Shown: positions 48,086 to 59,514 of the stretch, piece after piece
Position numbering within the stretch: position 1 is the first letter of the stretch
How the letters are laid out: each line of letters starts with the position of its first letter
Program-made: the position numbers and the translations under genes
Origin: Impatiens glandulifera
Lineage: Eukaryota > Streptophyta > Magnoliopsida > Ericales > Balsaminaceae
Assembly: GCF_907164915.1 (NCBI RefSeq)
Contig: NC_061863.1
Location: forward strand, 46,225,382 to 46,289,381
Direction of reading: 5' to 3'
Length of the DNA: 64,000 nucleotides
Notes under the pieces: model-generated
Databases searched by the model: none
What the model was told of the DNA's origin: nothing
What the model saw: only the letters and a program-made list of their open reading frames with translations

Positions 48086-49790
48086 TGATTGAGATGTGAC
48101 TGAGAGATAAGAGGCTGGTAACAAATGAAAGTGGTTAAAAAATATGAATCAAATATTTGATTAACCAAAGTGTGAGGTCACGAGGTTAAATGTCGATTGA
48201 GATTGGTGGTTGGTTTGCATATTGATAAGAGACATGTGAAAGTGTGATTGTGATGTGGTTTGCTGAGTGATAAGAAATCGGTAATAAAGGATCGTGAGGT
48301 CACGAGATTAGAGGACGATTGAGATTGGTGGTTGGTTTGCTAAAAGAGATAAGAGGCATGTGAAAGTATTATTGAAATTAGTAGTTAGTTTGTTAAGGGA
48401 TAAAAGACGTGTGAAAGTGTGATTGAGATTGGTGGTTAATTTGTCGAGAGATAAGAGGTGTATGAAAATTTTATTGATATTGGTGGTTGGTTTGTCGAGG
48501 GATAAGAGACATGCGAAAATATGATTGAGATTGGTGGTTAGTTTACTAAGTGATAGAGGTATAGGAAAGTCTGATTGATATGGATGGTTGGTTTACCGAG
48601 GGATAAGAGGCTGGTAACATTAGTTTGCCAATGGATAAGTGACATAAAAAAGTGTGATGGGATGTGTTTTGCCAAGGAATAAGAGGCTGCTAATAAAGGA
48701 TAGTGAGGTGACAAGATTAGAGGTCAATTGAGATTGGTGGTTACTTTGCTGAGAGGTAAGAGTTGTGTGAAAGTGTGATTGTGATTGTGATTGGTGGTTG
48801 AGTTGTCGATGAATAAGATGCGTGTAAAAGTGTTATTTGGATTCGTTGTTAATTTTTCGAGAGATAAGAGGCTGGTAATATTATGATTGATGGCATGGTT
48901 TTCCAAGGGAAAAAGAGGTCGATAACAAAGGATCGTAAAGTCACGAGATTAGAGATCGATTGGGATTGGTGGTTGGTTTGTCGAGGGATTAGAGTCATGT
49001 AAGTATGAAAGTGTGAGGTTACTAGATGAGAGGTTGATTGAGATTGGTAATTATTTTACCGATGAATAAGAGGTCGGTAATATTGGAATTAGTGGTTAGT
49101 TTGATGAGGGATAAGAGGTCAATTCAGGTTGGTGGTTGATTATTTTTTCGAGAGATAAGAAAGATGTGTGAAAGTTTTATTGATATTGGTGGTTGGTTTT
49201 CCGAGAAATAAAAGAAGTGTGAAAGTGTGATGTCATGAGATTTATAGGTTTATTGGGATTAGTGATTGGTATGGCGAGAGATAAAAGGCGTGTGAAAGTA
49301 ATGGGCAATGAGATTAGAGATCAATTAGAATTGGTGGTTTGTTTGTCGAGAGATAAGAGATCGATAATAATGGATCATAAAGTCACAAGATTAGAGGTCA
49401 ATTGTGATTAGTAGTTGGTTTGTTGAGGAACTAGAAGAATGTGAAAGTATGAAGTCATTAGATGAGAGGTCGATGGGATTACTAGCTGGTTCTCCAAGGA
49501 ATAAGAGGCCGACAAGATTGAGATTGGTGGTTGGTTTATTGAGGGATAAGAGACTGGTAAGAAAGGATTGTAAAATCACGAGATTAGAGGTCGATTGTGA
49601 TTGGTGGTTAAAAATATATGTGAATGAGATGTGAGGATAAAGTGATTGGTGATATGATGAGATGATTAGTTTGCCAAAAGTGATGGTAAAAGATGTTGAT
49701 ACTGTTGAGATGGTTGAGTGTAACTGTGAGGTTATGAGATTAGTAATATGAGAGATTTATTAGGTAAAAAATGATATTCTTGGTTAACCG
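48086..49790. repeat. 51-bp minisatellite, array 5
   Basis: Same unit families as array 1, whose second half it follows closely (48890 onward against 30 onward), ending in the non-repeated tail. Confidence 0.85.
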
Positions 49791-50161
49791 AGAAATGAGA
49801 TTAAGAGGTCGGAGAGGAAAATATCGTTGCTGATGAGAAAATAAGCTATATGAACGTTTTCTTATCAAATTTGTTATATTTTATTATAAATAATGAAAAT
49901 AACAAGAAAGAGAGAAAGAAGACAATCACTGGGCTTAACCAACCATTGAAGCTCCCTCATATTCCGATCATATATGTTGACGACATAGAAAATAATGAAA
50001 ATTATGATGATTATGACGACCCTAATGAAGTGAGTATTGTTTTGAAAATAAAGCTAATCATATATTATATCATAATTAATTAAGGAGAATAGATTACTAG
50101 CACAAATGAACATCCATCTTACATAATGGAACCAAATTATTATCATTTTACTTTAATATAG
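49791..50161 (+). pseudogene. acidic exon-like relic and 3' flank of nsLTP E
   Basis: Block at 49880-50034 with VDDIENNENYDDYDDPNEVS and a kept GTGAGTA donor. About 90 bp present after it in module A (GTTTATTTCAAC onward) are missing. Confidence 0.35.
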
Positions 50162-50434
50162 CTAGCATGTCGGAGAAGGGACAGCGCAAATGCCGGCAAT
50201 ACGTTTAGCCTTGTCAATGTATGGTTTGTAGGCTGGGTTCTTCATGTAACCACAAAAGCATGGCTTCTGCTCCATCAGCTTCGCGCAACACTCTTTCGTC
50301 GGAGTTGCTGTGGGCGAGCTTATTGCTCCCAAACAAGGACTCAACTCCATCGGGTTACACGTCACCGCCTCTGCCAATTCACCGGCCAAGGCTACCATTA
50401 CCACCGCGGTCAACAAGATGGAGAAGCTCTTCAT
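50162..50434 (-). CDS. non-specific lipid transfer protein, type-2-like (copy E)
   Basis: 90 residues; mature protein identical by eye to copy D, signal peptide differs only at GELAEA. Eight cysteines at 26, 34, 49, 50, 59, 61, 83 and 90, with 21 residues before C7. The coding frame is intact, but the transcribed leader is cut 58 nt upstream of the ATG by about 0.92 kb of foreign DNA that puts the TATA box and conserved block near 51416-51502. So the protein is sound while normal transcription is doubtful: either a very long leader, a new promoter in the insert, or a silent gene. Confidence 0.88.
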   Translation of the reverse strand: MKSFSILLTAVVMVALAGELAEAVTCNPMELSPCLGAISSPTATPTKECCAKLMEQKPCFCGYMKNPAYKPYIDKAKRIAGICAVPSPTC

Positions 50435-50492
50435 TCTTAATATTTTATAAATTCTACCGAGAGAGAGAGTTGTTTAATGAGAATGAGATGTT

Positions 50493-51416
50493 TAATGAGT
50501 TGTTTTTTTAAATTGACATTACTTTAATTATTTTTTATTAAATAAAACATTAAAAAAAAAATTTATTTATTTTCTCTTTCTTTACCCTCACAACTTACCA
50601 TTTTCTTTAAATATTTCTCTCTTCATTTCTCTATCTATGAGTAATTTTATTATTAATAATAATATTTAATTGATTAATTATAAAAATTGTTCTAAAAAGT
50701 AACTAGTTATTAAGACTTCGCCACAGCACTGACAATTTAGGATTCGGCCAACAAAGACTTCACCACAACATTGACAATTTAGGATTCGATCAATGAATGT
50801 TTCAACCAATGATGATGATAGTGTAAGGTTTAATTGAGAAAGACTTGGATTTGGGGGTTACGTTTTAACAGGGTGAGTATTATGAAAACTAAAATTAAAA
50901 CAAGTCGGTTCAGGGAGATTTTACCTTGATTCGGCATTGTCCGCTAATGGCGACAATGATTTAGGGTTCGACTACTGAAAATTTTGGCCACAACATTTAT
51001 GATTTAGGAATCGACCAACAAAAACTTCCACCAACGATGATGACTATTTAAAGTTCAGTTAGGGAGCACTTGGAGGTTAGAAGAAGGTAAAAATCTAAAA
51101 GAACTTGAGTTAATCAAAGAGAGAAAAGTTAGAAAAAAAATGGAGAGTTGTGGAGGGACGAGAGAGAAAATAAAAATAAATTTTGTTTAATTTAAAAAAT
51201 AATGGAAAAATAATTAAAATAATGTCAATTTAAAAAAATAAAAAAATATGTGGATATTACATGTGGCAAAAATTTTAACACCGTTTAACATTTCTGTTAT
51301 TTTAAATATATTTGACACTTTTTGACAAGTTCATACATATAAATAGAATTTTGATACTTAATAAGTAAATTTGACACCTTCCTACAACTTAGTGTGTAAA
51401 ATTGACATTCTTCCCC
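50493..51416. mobile_element. insertion with long inverted repeats between leader and TATA box of nsLTP E
   Basis: Compared with D, sequence diverges at GAATGAGATGTT (50492) and resumes at CTTTATTTATAGG (51416); 18 bp of D are missing. Inside, 50501-50640 is the imperfect reverse complement of about 51100-51240 (TTTTTTTAAATTGACATTA at the ends). The middle has repeats of CCACAACATTGACAATTTAG and GATTCG. No coding frame. Probably a non-autonomous DNA transposon with long terminal inverted repeats (Mutator-like), plus 170 bp of further sequence on its right; no clear target duplication. Confidence 0.6.
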
Positions 51417-51502
51417 TTTATTTATAGGAAAGGATAAGGAGGGAGAGGACTATTTGATTCTTGTAATCTTGTAAAAGATTTTCATCAGATGTCACTTTTC
51501 AA
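51416..51502 (-). promoter_or_regulatory. displaced promoter of nsLTP E
   Basis: TATA box CTATAAATAAAG (51416-51427, minus strand) and the conserved block within 51474-51502, with one change (CATCAGATG for CATCAAATG). They are now about 0.98 kb from the ATG. Confidence 0.6.
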
Positions 51503-52072
51503 ATATTATATTATTATTTAAAACTTTTTATACCAACTTTCTTTAACTCTCTTATTTAGACACTTACTTATTAAGACTTTTTAACATTTGAAAGTCAACA
51601 AATATAAATTAAATAAAATTTTCATAATATTACCATATCTATATTATTGTTGTGACTTTATGAATTTATTTGTTGGAAAGTTTAATTGCTTAATATTTTT
51701 TTCTTAATTTTTATACTACTTAAAATACATTTGTCACGTTTTACTTTTTAAATATACAAGTCTTGCAGAAAAAATAAATTATTTTTTAACCAAAACTTTA
51801 ATTTTAAAAGGAAAAAAGTAAATGTAATTTTTATATATATAAATAATATATTTCAATTTTTAATATTTTATTTGTTTTTCATTATTATTAAAATTTATTT
51901 AATTTAGTTAGGTAAAATCACTTAAACTACATTTACATCAAAAACAAATAAAAACTCTCAGTATAATTTAAAATATGTATTATTTATGCTTTAAAACTAA
52001 AAATAATGAAGTATAAGTGATTGAATTTTTGATTGATTAAGAGGGTTGTATTATATTTTTCATAAATCATGA

Positions 52073-52134
<62 letters not shown>

Positions 52135-52660
52135 TGTTTCCACATTTTTAAGACTACCAAATCTATGTAACAGTTAAAATAATTTGTGTTTTTGAATTAA
52201 AAAAAAACTAGCATTACACCCACTGTCATTACCTACTTAAACTCAAAACGATTTCAGATGAAATCGAATCCGTAACATTTTTGTCTTTTAAACCGACTCT
52301 TAACACTAAACTTAATTAATTGTTGTTGACTTTTTTTAAATTATTTGTTGTAGAGATAGATGGCATAAATTTGTATATTTGTTCTTATATTTCATTCCAC
52401 TTTAAAATATATTTGTCACATTTTTATTTTTTACGGTAAAAAATTAAGTTTTGTGCAATAAATATATTATTTTTTTAATCTTAATATTCATTTTAAAAGA
52501 GTAAAAGATAAAATAATACTTTTAACTTTTTTTTATCTTTTTTTTCAAATTTTTATATTTTACTTGTTTCTCGTTATTATTATTGAAATTTGTTGAATTG
52601 AGTAGGTTTTCACTTCCATCAAATATAAATAAAAACTTTAAATATATGATGTATGATGTT
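51503..52660. other. AT-rich upstream region of module E
   Basis: Collinear with 1787-2780; a TA microsatellite at about 52075-52130 sits where module D has its hexanucleotide run. No gene. Confidence 0.5.
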
Positions 52661-52662
52661 AA

Positions 52663-52710
52663 ACAGGTCTCCCTCGTCTATGCCATCCCTTCTCCCCATG
52701 CTTGATGTCT
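52663..52710 (+). pseudogene. relic of an nsLTP 3' end, module E
   Basis: Reads VSLVYAIPSPHA then a TGA stop; matches the end of copy F. Confidence 0.6.
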
Positions 52711-52859
52711 GATTAGCCATTTTTATAATACCCGATCGTTATAAGAAGCGCATGTATGTCACTCCCAGTTTTTTCTATTTATACAAATAAGTTTTTAAAG
52801 TTATTTGATGACAATATATCAATAAATAGTACTTATTATCTTTAGAGTTCCCTAAGTCT

Positions 52860-53366
52860 ATTTTTTCTATTAAGAACTTGCATCGTTAAGGATTAAGGAA
52901 GATAAAAGGTTTAGAATGATCTCTAAAGACCTTTAGAGATGATGCCTCGATACATATTAGTACAACATTGTCCATATTCTTTCCTATGGAAAAGCTATCT
53001 AATGACACGACCTACACATATCAACCGGGGATCTTGAGCGTGCTCATTCGTACATCTTAAAAAATTGTCGTGAAACTGAAGAATATTATAAGTAAGTGCA
53101 ACAATTTCATTACTAGATATGGTTTTATCACTTTTATCAATAATTTAATTTAACAATTGCGCAACGATTTCATGCAATCATGCGAACCCAATATTTCCAA
53201 TGAAGAACGAGATAAACGATACGTTAGTTATTTCAAAGAAAAAGTAAGTAAATCGTCTCAACAGTTTTGTTTTAGTAGTTAGACAATGTGTTTAACAACA
53301 TTTTCTACTAAATAGGTGGAACAATTAACCGATGACTCCAATAGAACAATGAATCTTGAGATTTTA
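52860..53366 (+). pseudogene. CACTA TNP2-like relic, module E, left part
   Basis: DUF4218 end as in module A, up to MNLEIL at 53363, where the young CACTA element is inserted. Continues at 59005. Confidence 0.6.
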
Positions 53367-53384
53367 CACTAGTAAAAAAGTAAC

Positions 53385-53960
53385 ATTTAAGGGCGGTTTT
53401 TACCGCCGTTATTGTATAATTTACCGCTGTTAAAAGACAATTACGGCGGTAAAATTACCGTAGTCAACCGCCGTTAATAGTTCCGCCGTTAAAGAGATTT
53501 TGACAATTAAGGACGGTAAATTTACCGCAGATACTAGCCTTTAACTGCGGTTTATAAAACCGCAGTTAATAGTCTCTAAGACTCTAACTACGGCTTATAA
53601 GACCGCAGTTAATAGTATCTAACTGCGGTTCCTAAAACCGTAGTAAATTGTTTACTTATAAAGGCGGGATTTTCACCGCAAGTAATAGTTTCTAACAGCG
53701 CTTTAAAAATCGCAGTTAATAGTGGCTATAAAGGTGGTACAAAAACCGTAGTTAATAGTTAGTTAGTTATATATAAATGCGATATTTTTATCGTAAGTAA
53801 TAGTTTTTAACTTCTTTTTAAAACCGCAATTAATAGTGTTTATAAGTTAACAGTTAGTTGACTATATATAAAAATAATATTTTTACCGTAAATAATTGTC
53901 TCTAATTACGGTTTAAAGATTGCGGTTAGTTATAAGTGTAGTTAATAGTCAATTGACAAC
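53385..53960. repeat. left subterminal repeats of the young CACTA element
   Basis: A dozen or more copies of (A)ACCGCAGTTAATAGT-like motifs, in both orientations, expected binding sites of a TNP1-type protein. Confidence 0.75.
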
Positions 53961-54321
53961 AATAAAAATCATTCAAAATAATATTATATAATTAACGCTC
54001 CATTTTTATATTATAATATTATCTAAAAATATAATTACATCAAAATATAATTATATAGTATTCATACAAAATAAAAATTATTATATCAATAAAAATGATC
54101 AAATTCCAAAATTTTAAACAACTTCTCTTCCTATTCTTCTTTCTCCTTGAACCTATAAAACATTCAAATAAAAATTTATCAATTAGTAAAATTTTATCGA
54201 TTAGTAACAAATTACACTTTTTAACTCTCTTTTAACAAGTAAAAACTAAGTAAAATATTTCCTATATTAAATAAATTGATATAAATTACATATGATAAAT
54301 TCATTGGAAGAGAATTCATAC

Positions 54322-54814
54322 TAGGGATGGCAATTTGAAACCGCCCCGCAAAAACCGAACCGAATTGCCCCGTTTGGGACGGTTTTTCCCCGAAACCGAA
54401 TAGGATTGGGGCGGGGATGGTATTTGTGTCCCCCGCCCCGACCCGCCCCGATTTCACCCCGAATCTACCCCAAATCTGCCCCGAACACCATAAACATAAT
54501 TAAATATATTAAATTATAAATATATTTATTTATTCACTATATTTTATAAGAGTAGTAAGGTTATTTCTTTATAATAATATAAATTTTAATATATTATAAT
54601 ATATATTATATTAAAAAACTTGTTTATATAATTTTATTGTATATTTTTTATTTTATTTTAAATAAAAATAATTATTAACGGTGCCCCGCGGGATTCCCCG
54701 AAACCGAAAAAAACCGAACGGGACGGGGATGGTATTAAAAAAATCCCCGAAATTAAAACGGTGCGGGGACGGTAAATGCATTCCCCGCCCCGAACCGCCC
54801 CATTGCCATCCCTA
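54322..54814. mobile_element. hAT-type MITE nested in the young CACTA element
   Basis: 493 bp with perfect inverted ends TAGGGATGGCAAT, flanked by the 8-bp duplication ATTCATAC (54314-54321 and 54815-54822). Subterminal parts are GC-rich with repeated CCCCGCCCCG and ACCGAACGGGACGGGG; the middle is AT-rich. No coding frame of its own. Confidence 0.9.
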
Positions 54815-56230
54815 ATTCATACTGCTAATGCTAATAGCACCTGCAAATTTCCCTCTAAGAAATTTTATTGTTCCATCTCTTTGTCCTTGTCTTAAATTGG
54901 ACTCCAAAAGAGATCACTGAAATAAAATCATGGAGAAAAATGAGGAAATGAATTTAGCTCTTGAACATTCATTAGTTCTTTCTAATTTATATCAATGACA
55001 ACCACATTATGATCAACCTAAAATTCATAAATAAAATTTCTTGTCATGCTTCTATTATACACAATAACACAACTTAATAAAGGCATCTTTACAAACCTAC
55101 CAATAATCATTATCTTCAAGATGGAGGAGCTGGTCGATGAAACAAAAGTACTAGTACTTAAAATTATGCATAAATCTTATTCAAATGTACTAGAGAGCCA
55201 GGTGAAACTATGCAGAAATGTTCTTCCAATGTACCAGGGAGTAAGGTGAAGCGGCAGAAAGATAATATGTGGAATGTAGATAATGTTAGGGAATGTAGAT
55301 AATGCGCGAAAGAAAGAGAATAGGGAATTTAGATAGTGCTCTTGAAGCTCCACACAAAGAGGAAGGTAAAACCGTGGAGAACAAAATGAAGGATTGGGTG
55401 AAGTGGAATAAATAACCCTTAATTCCTTAATATTTTTATTATTTTATATAATTAAAAATTACATAATATTAAATGCAATAATTCTCAATTATATTTATAA
55501 ATTTTTATATTGTATAATTCAAAGATATTATATGCATTTCATTTTTTAATTAAATTCTTATATTTTTTATTCATATTTAAAAATTATAAATATAATTTTA
55601 TTTTATCAACTTATAAGTATAAATATTATAAAAAATAAACACTAATATTAATTAAAACTGATATATAATTATAAATTTTATATACAAAATTTTTTTATAA
55701 AAAATATTTATATTCTCGTACTACATAGTTTATATTTTTCGGTCGCTTTTATTATTACTTATGATTACCATATTATTAACAATCCTAGTTATCTAAATAT
55801 ATATCTAAACATAAATTAGAAATAAAATAAAAATTATTTTCACACACTTTCTTAATTAGTTTTTGATTATTTATTTTAACATTCATTAATTAAAACTCAA
55901 AAATATTTTTATAGTATTTTATAATTTATAAATTAAAATACAGAAATATTATTAATAATTAAACAAATTACAATTTTAAATACCTTTAAGTTTAAACTAA
56001 ATTCAACAACAAATACAACAAAAATGCTAAATAAATAATTGATAACAATTTACCTCCATTAATCAATAAGAAAATAGTCAGTGAAATGATCAAATCTTCA
56101 TTATAATATTTTAGGAATGTAAATGAGATAAAATGACTAGTCCTCCATATTTTTAGAATTTATTTGATAAAGAGTTTATCTTAATATATCTATCAAATTA
56201 TAAAAGTTTACACAAAAATATGATAAATGA

Positions 56231-56270
<40 letters not shown>

Positions 56271-56337
56271 ATAAAAGTAATTTAGATATAAATTTTTATT
56301 AAAATGACAGAAAATTTATATTCAATTAAAATATATG

Positions 56338-56376
<39 letters not shown>

Positions 56377-56864
56377 TAATGTTATATTATTTGAAATTTA
56401 GATATATTATTGGTAAATATGATTAAATTATTTAATATAAAACTAATCTTAAATAAAAAAAATAAAAATATTTATGTAATTGTGATGCAAGTACAAATTA
56501 CCTAGTTTTTATTATGTTTGTTAGTTTGTTATCTATATAAATATAAAGTTATAAATTAGACGTTTGTTACTAATTAACATTTTATTTTATGAATTAATTT
56601 GTCATGAATAAGTCTATTATTTAATTTATTATTTAATTAATGATTAACTATTAATAATATTTAATATTATTTTTAGTATTATTTATAAACTAAATGTATA
56701 TAAAATTATGAGACTAATTTTTTTTTTATCAATATAATAAAATAGGTTAATATTTAAATTTATAATAATATATAATTATTGACTCAATCACTATATATAT
56801 TTTATAATAATAAATATAGTAGTAGTTATAACTAATTTCATTATAGATTAAATTCTTAATAATG

Positions 56865-56901
<37 letters not shown>

Positions 56902-57251
56902 ATTTCAGGAATTTAATTAAAATATAAGTTAAAAAATAATACATCAAAAATGCTAAGTAAATAATTGATAACAATTTATCTCTGTTAATCAATAAAAAAT
57001 AAATCTTGAAAATATAAAATCTCTAATAAACATATTTTAAGAATCTAAATAAGATAAAAATGACTAATTACCCATACTTTTAGAATTTATTTCACTTAAA
57101 AAATAATAGTGAATACTAAATTATATAAAGGTTTATACAAAAATAATAAATAATTTATCTTAATATATATTTATATATTATTTTATAAAAGACATAATTT
57201 AAATATAAATTTTGATTAAAATAATAAAAAATTTATCTTCAATTAAAATGA

Positions 57252-57288
<37 letters not shown>

Positions 57289-58740
57289 TGAAATTTAGAT
57301 ATAAAATTGTAAATGTGATTAAATTATTTATCATTACATGAACTAATCTTAAATAAAAATTATAATTTTGTTTTGTATATGTATGTGATAATTACATTAA
57401 CTAATCTTAAATAAAAAAATATTTAAAATCTTTATATAATTGTAATGCATATAAAAAATTACTTTGTATAAGACATTTGTTATATATAAATATAAACTTA
57501 TAAACTAGAATTTTGTTATTAATTTAAATTTTATTTTATAAAATAATTAGTGATGAATTAGTCTATTAAATTAGTGAAAAATAAAAATATTAATAAGATT
57601 TAATATTATTTTAAATATTATTTATAAACTAACGGTATATAAAATTATGAAACTAAATTTAATTTAAATTTAACCGAATATAATAAGTTAATATTTTAAT
57701 TTAAAATAATATATAATTATTGACTCAATTACTTTTTTAAACTTATATTCTAATTAAAATTTTAAAATAATGTAAAGAAATAATCTTATTTAGCTTCTTA
57801 AAATCAAATCAATATTTATTTTTAACATACTTTTATAAAAAAAAAAAACTATATATATACATATAAGAGAGAATTGGGAGAAAATTTGGTAGAGAAAATG
57901 TGTGTAGTTCTAATCACTTTTAAAACTAAATATATATTTTTAATATTTTTTTTTAATTAATAAATATACTAGTATATACTTGTAACTACATATGTTATAA
58001 TTACTTTCATTAAAGTTTAAAAGTCTTAATATTTGTTAATATATATATTTATTACATTATTACATTATTTTATTAATTTAATTAGAATATAAGTTGAAAA
58101 ATTAATACAACAAAAAATTTAAATAAATATTTGATAATTATTTATCTCCATTAATTAATAAAAAAAATAGTATTGACAATATCAAATCTTAATTAAACAT
58201 ATTTTAATAATGTAAATAAAATAAAATAACTAGTTTTTTTATATTTTTAAAATTTATTTGACTTAAAAAATATAATAGTGCATACCAAATTATAAAGGTT
58301 AAAAAATAATAAATATTTTATCTTAATATATATATATATATTTATTATTTTATAAAAGTAATTAGTGATAAATTAGTTTATTATTTAATTAGTTATTAAT
58401 TATGAGAGAGAGAAATATTAATAAGATTTAATATTATTTTTAGAATTATTTATAAACTAAATCAAAAATGTGAAGGATATAAAGTTATATATAAATATGA
58501 AGTCTCAATATAATATTTTATTATTTCGTTTTTTTTATTGTTAATTCAAGTAAGGTATGTTTATTGAACAAATGTTTGATAAAATAATATTTTACAAGTA
58601 TATATTTTTTAATTAACTTATCTGATATTTTCTTTTAAACTTATCTCAATCAATTTTTAAAATAATAAAAATTAAAATTTATAATAAAACTTTTTTATGG
58701 TTTATAATCATATAAGAGTTATAACATTATTTATATTTTA
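54815..58740. repeat. AT-rich interior of the young CACTA element with kilobase repeats
   Basis: No gene. Three related blocks start near 56020, 56945 and 58108 (each with AAATAATTGATAACAATTTA or a variant, then TTTTAGAATTTATTTGA), a degenerate tandem repeat of about 0.9-1.2 kb. TA runs at about 56228-56262, 56343-56371, 56866-56897 and 57258-57284. Confidence 0.6.
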
Positions 58741-58749
58741 AATGTGGAT

Positions 58750-58990
58750 CTATATAACTGTAACATAAAAAACCGTAGTTAAAGATAAGACTTTAACTAT
58801 AGTATAAAAAACCGCAGTTAAAAGTAAGACTTTTAACTACGGTTTTTATATACCACAGTTAAATGTAAGACTTTTAAAAGCGGTTTTATATACCATAGTT
58901 AAAGATAAGATATTTAAAGACAGTTTTATATACCACAGTTAAAAATAAGGTATTAACTACGGTTTTAAATACCGCCGTTAAAAACACCTT
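58750..58990. repeat. right subterminal repeats of the young CACTA element
   Basis: Eight or so ACTACGGTTTT / AACCGCAGTTAAA motifs, mirror images of the left set. Confidence 0.75.
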
Positions 58991-59004
58991 TTTTACTAGT
59001 GTTA

Positions 59005-59415
59005 GGAGACAGGCCTACAATATATGCTAAGAAGTATAACTCGTGCAAAATAAATGGGTATAAGTTCAACACTGAGAAACACTACGAGAGCTTGAACACA
59101 CAAAATAATGGTGTATTGGTTGTTGGAAATAATGAGTCTGATACAATTAACTACTATGGAGTGCTCAATGAAATCATATAAGTAGCATTCTTTAGTGGAA
59201 GACGAGTGATCTCTACAAATGTAGATGGTTTAATGTTCATCACAAAGATCAGGGTATTAAGGTTGATAAGTATAGTTATGTTAGTATCAATATGAACATG
59301 ACTCTACCAACTCAAATGAATGAATCATTCATAATGGCAAGCCAAGCACAATAAGTGTTTTACTCTACGAATATGACATCAATGCTTAGATGGAAAATTG
59401 TGACACTAATAAATT
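59005..59415 (+). pseudogene. CACTA TNP2-like relic, module E, right part
   Basis: Resumes DUF4216: GDRPTIYAKKYNSCKINGYK in one frame, TQNNGVLVVGNN, YYGVLNEII then a TAA, and after shifts VSINMNMT and SFIMASQAQ. The last keeps CAA where modules A and C have a stop. Confidence 0.65.
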
Positions 59416-59514
59416 ACCATTATTCTAATTAAAGTTTAATTGTGTTTATTAAGGAATGGGTTCAAATTGCAGTTTTTAAAAATAAACATTACATTCTATA
59501 TTTATAGTGATCAT

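Larger units (their letters stand above)
53367..59001. mobile_element. young non-autonomous CACTA element
   Basis: 5635 bp. Terminal inverted repeat CACTAGTAAAAAAG is perfect at both ends (53367-53380 and reversed 58988-59001). Flanked by TTA on both sides (53364-53366, 59002-59004), the 3-bp target duplication of the superfamily. The uninterrupted site is seen in modules A, C and D (GAGATTTTA(T/G)GAG). Subterminal regions (53390-53950, 58750-58990) are full of ACCGCAGTTAATAG / ACTACGGTTTT repeats. No transposase frame; must be moved by an element elsewhere. Confidence 0.92.

Noticed and set aside
48086..49790. CRISPR-like array from evenly spaced repeats
   Set aside because: Units are degenerate and adjoin each other with no unique spacers; plant nuclear context.
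55046..55249. 67-codon open frame in the young CACTA element as a gene
   Set aside because: Short, no recognised motif, in non-coding interior.
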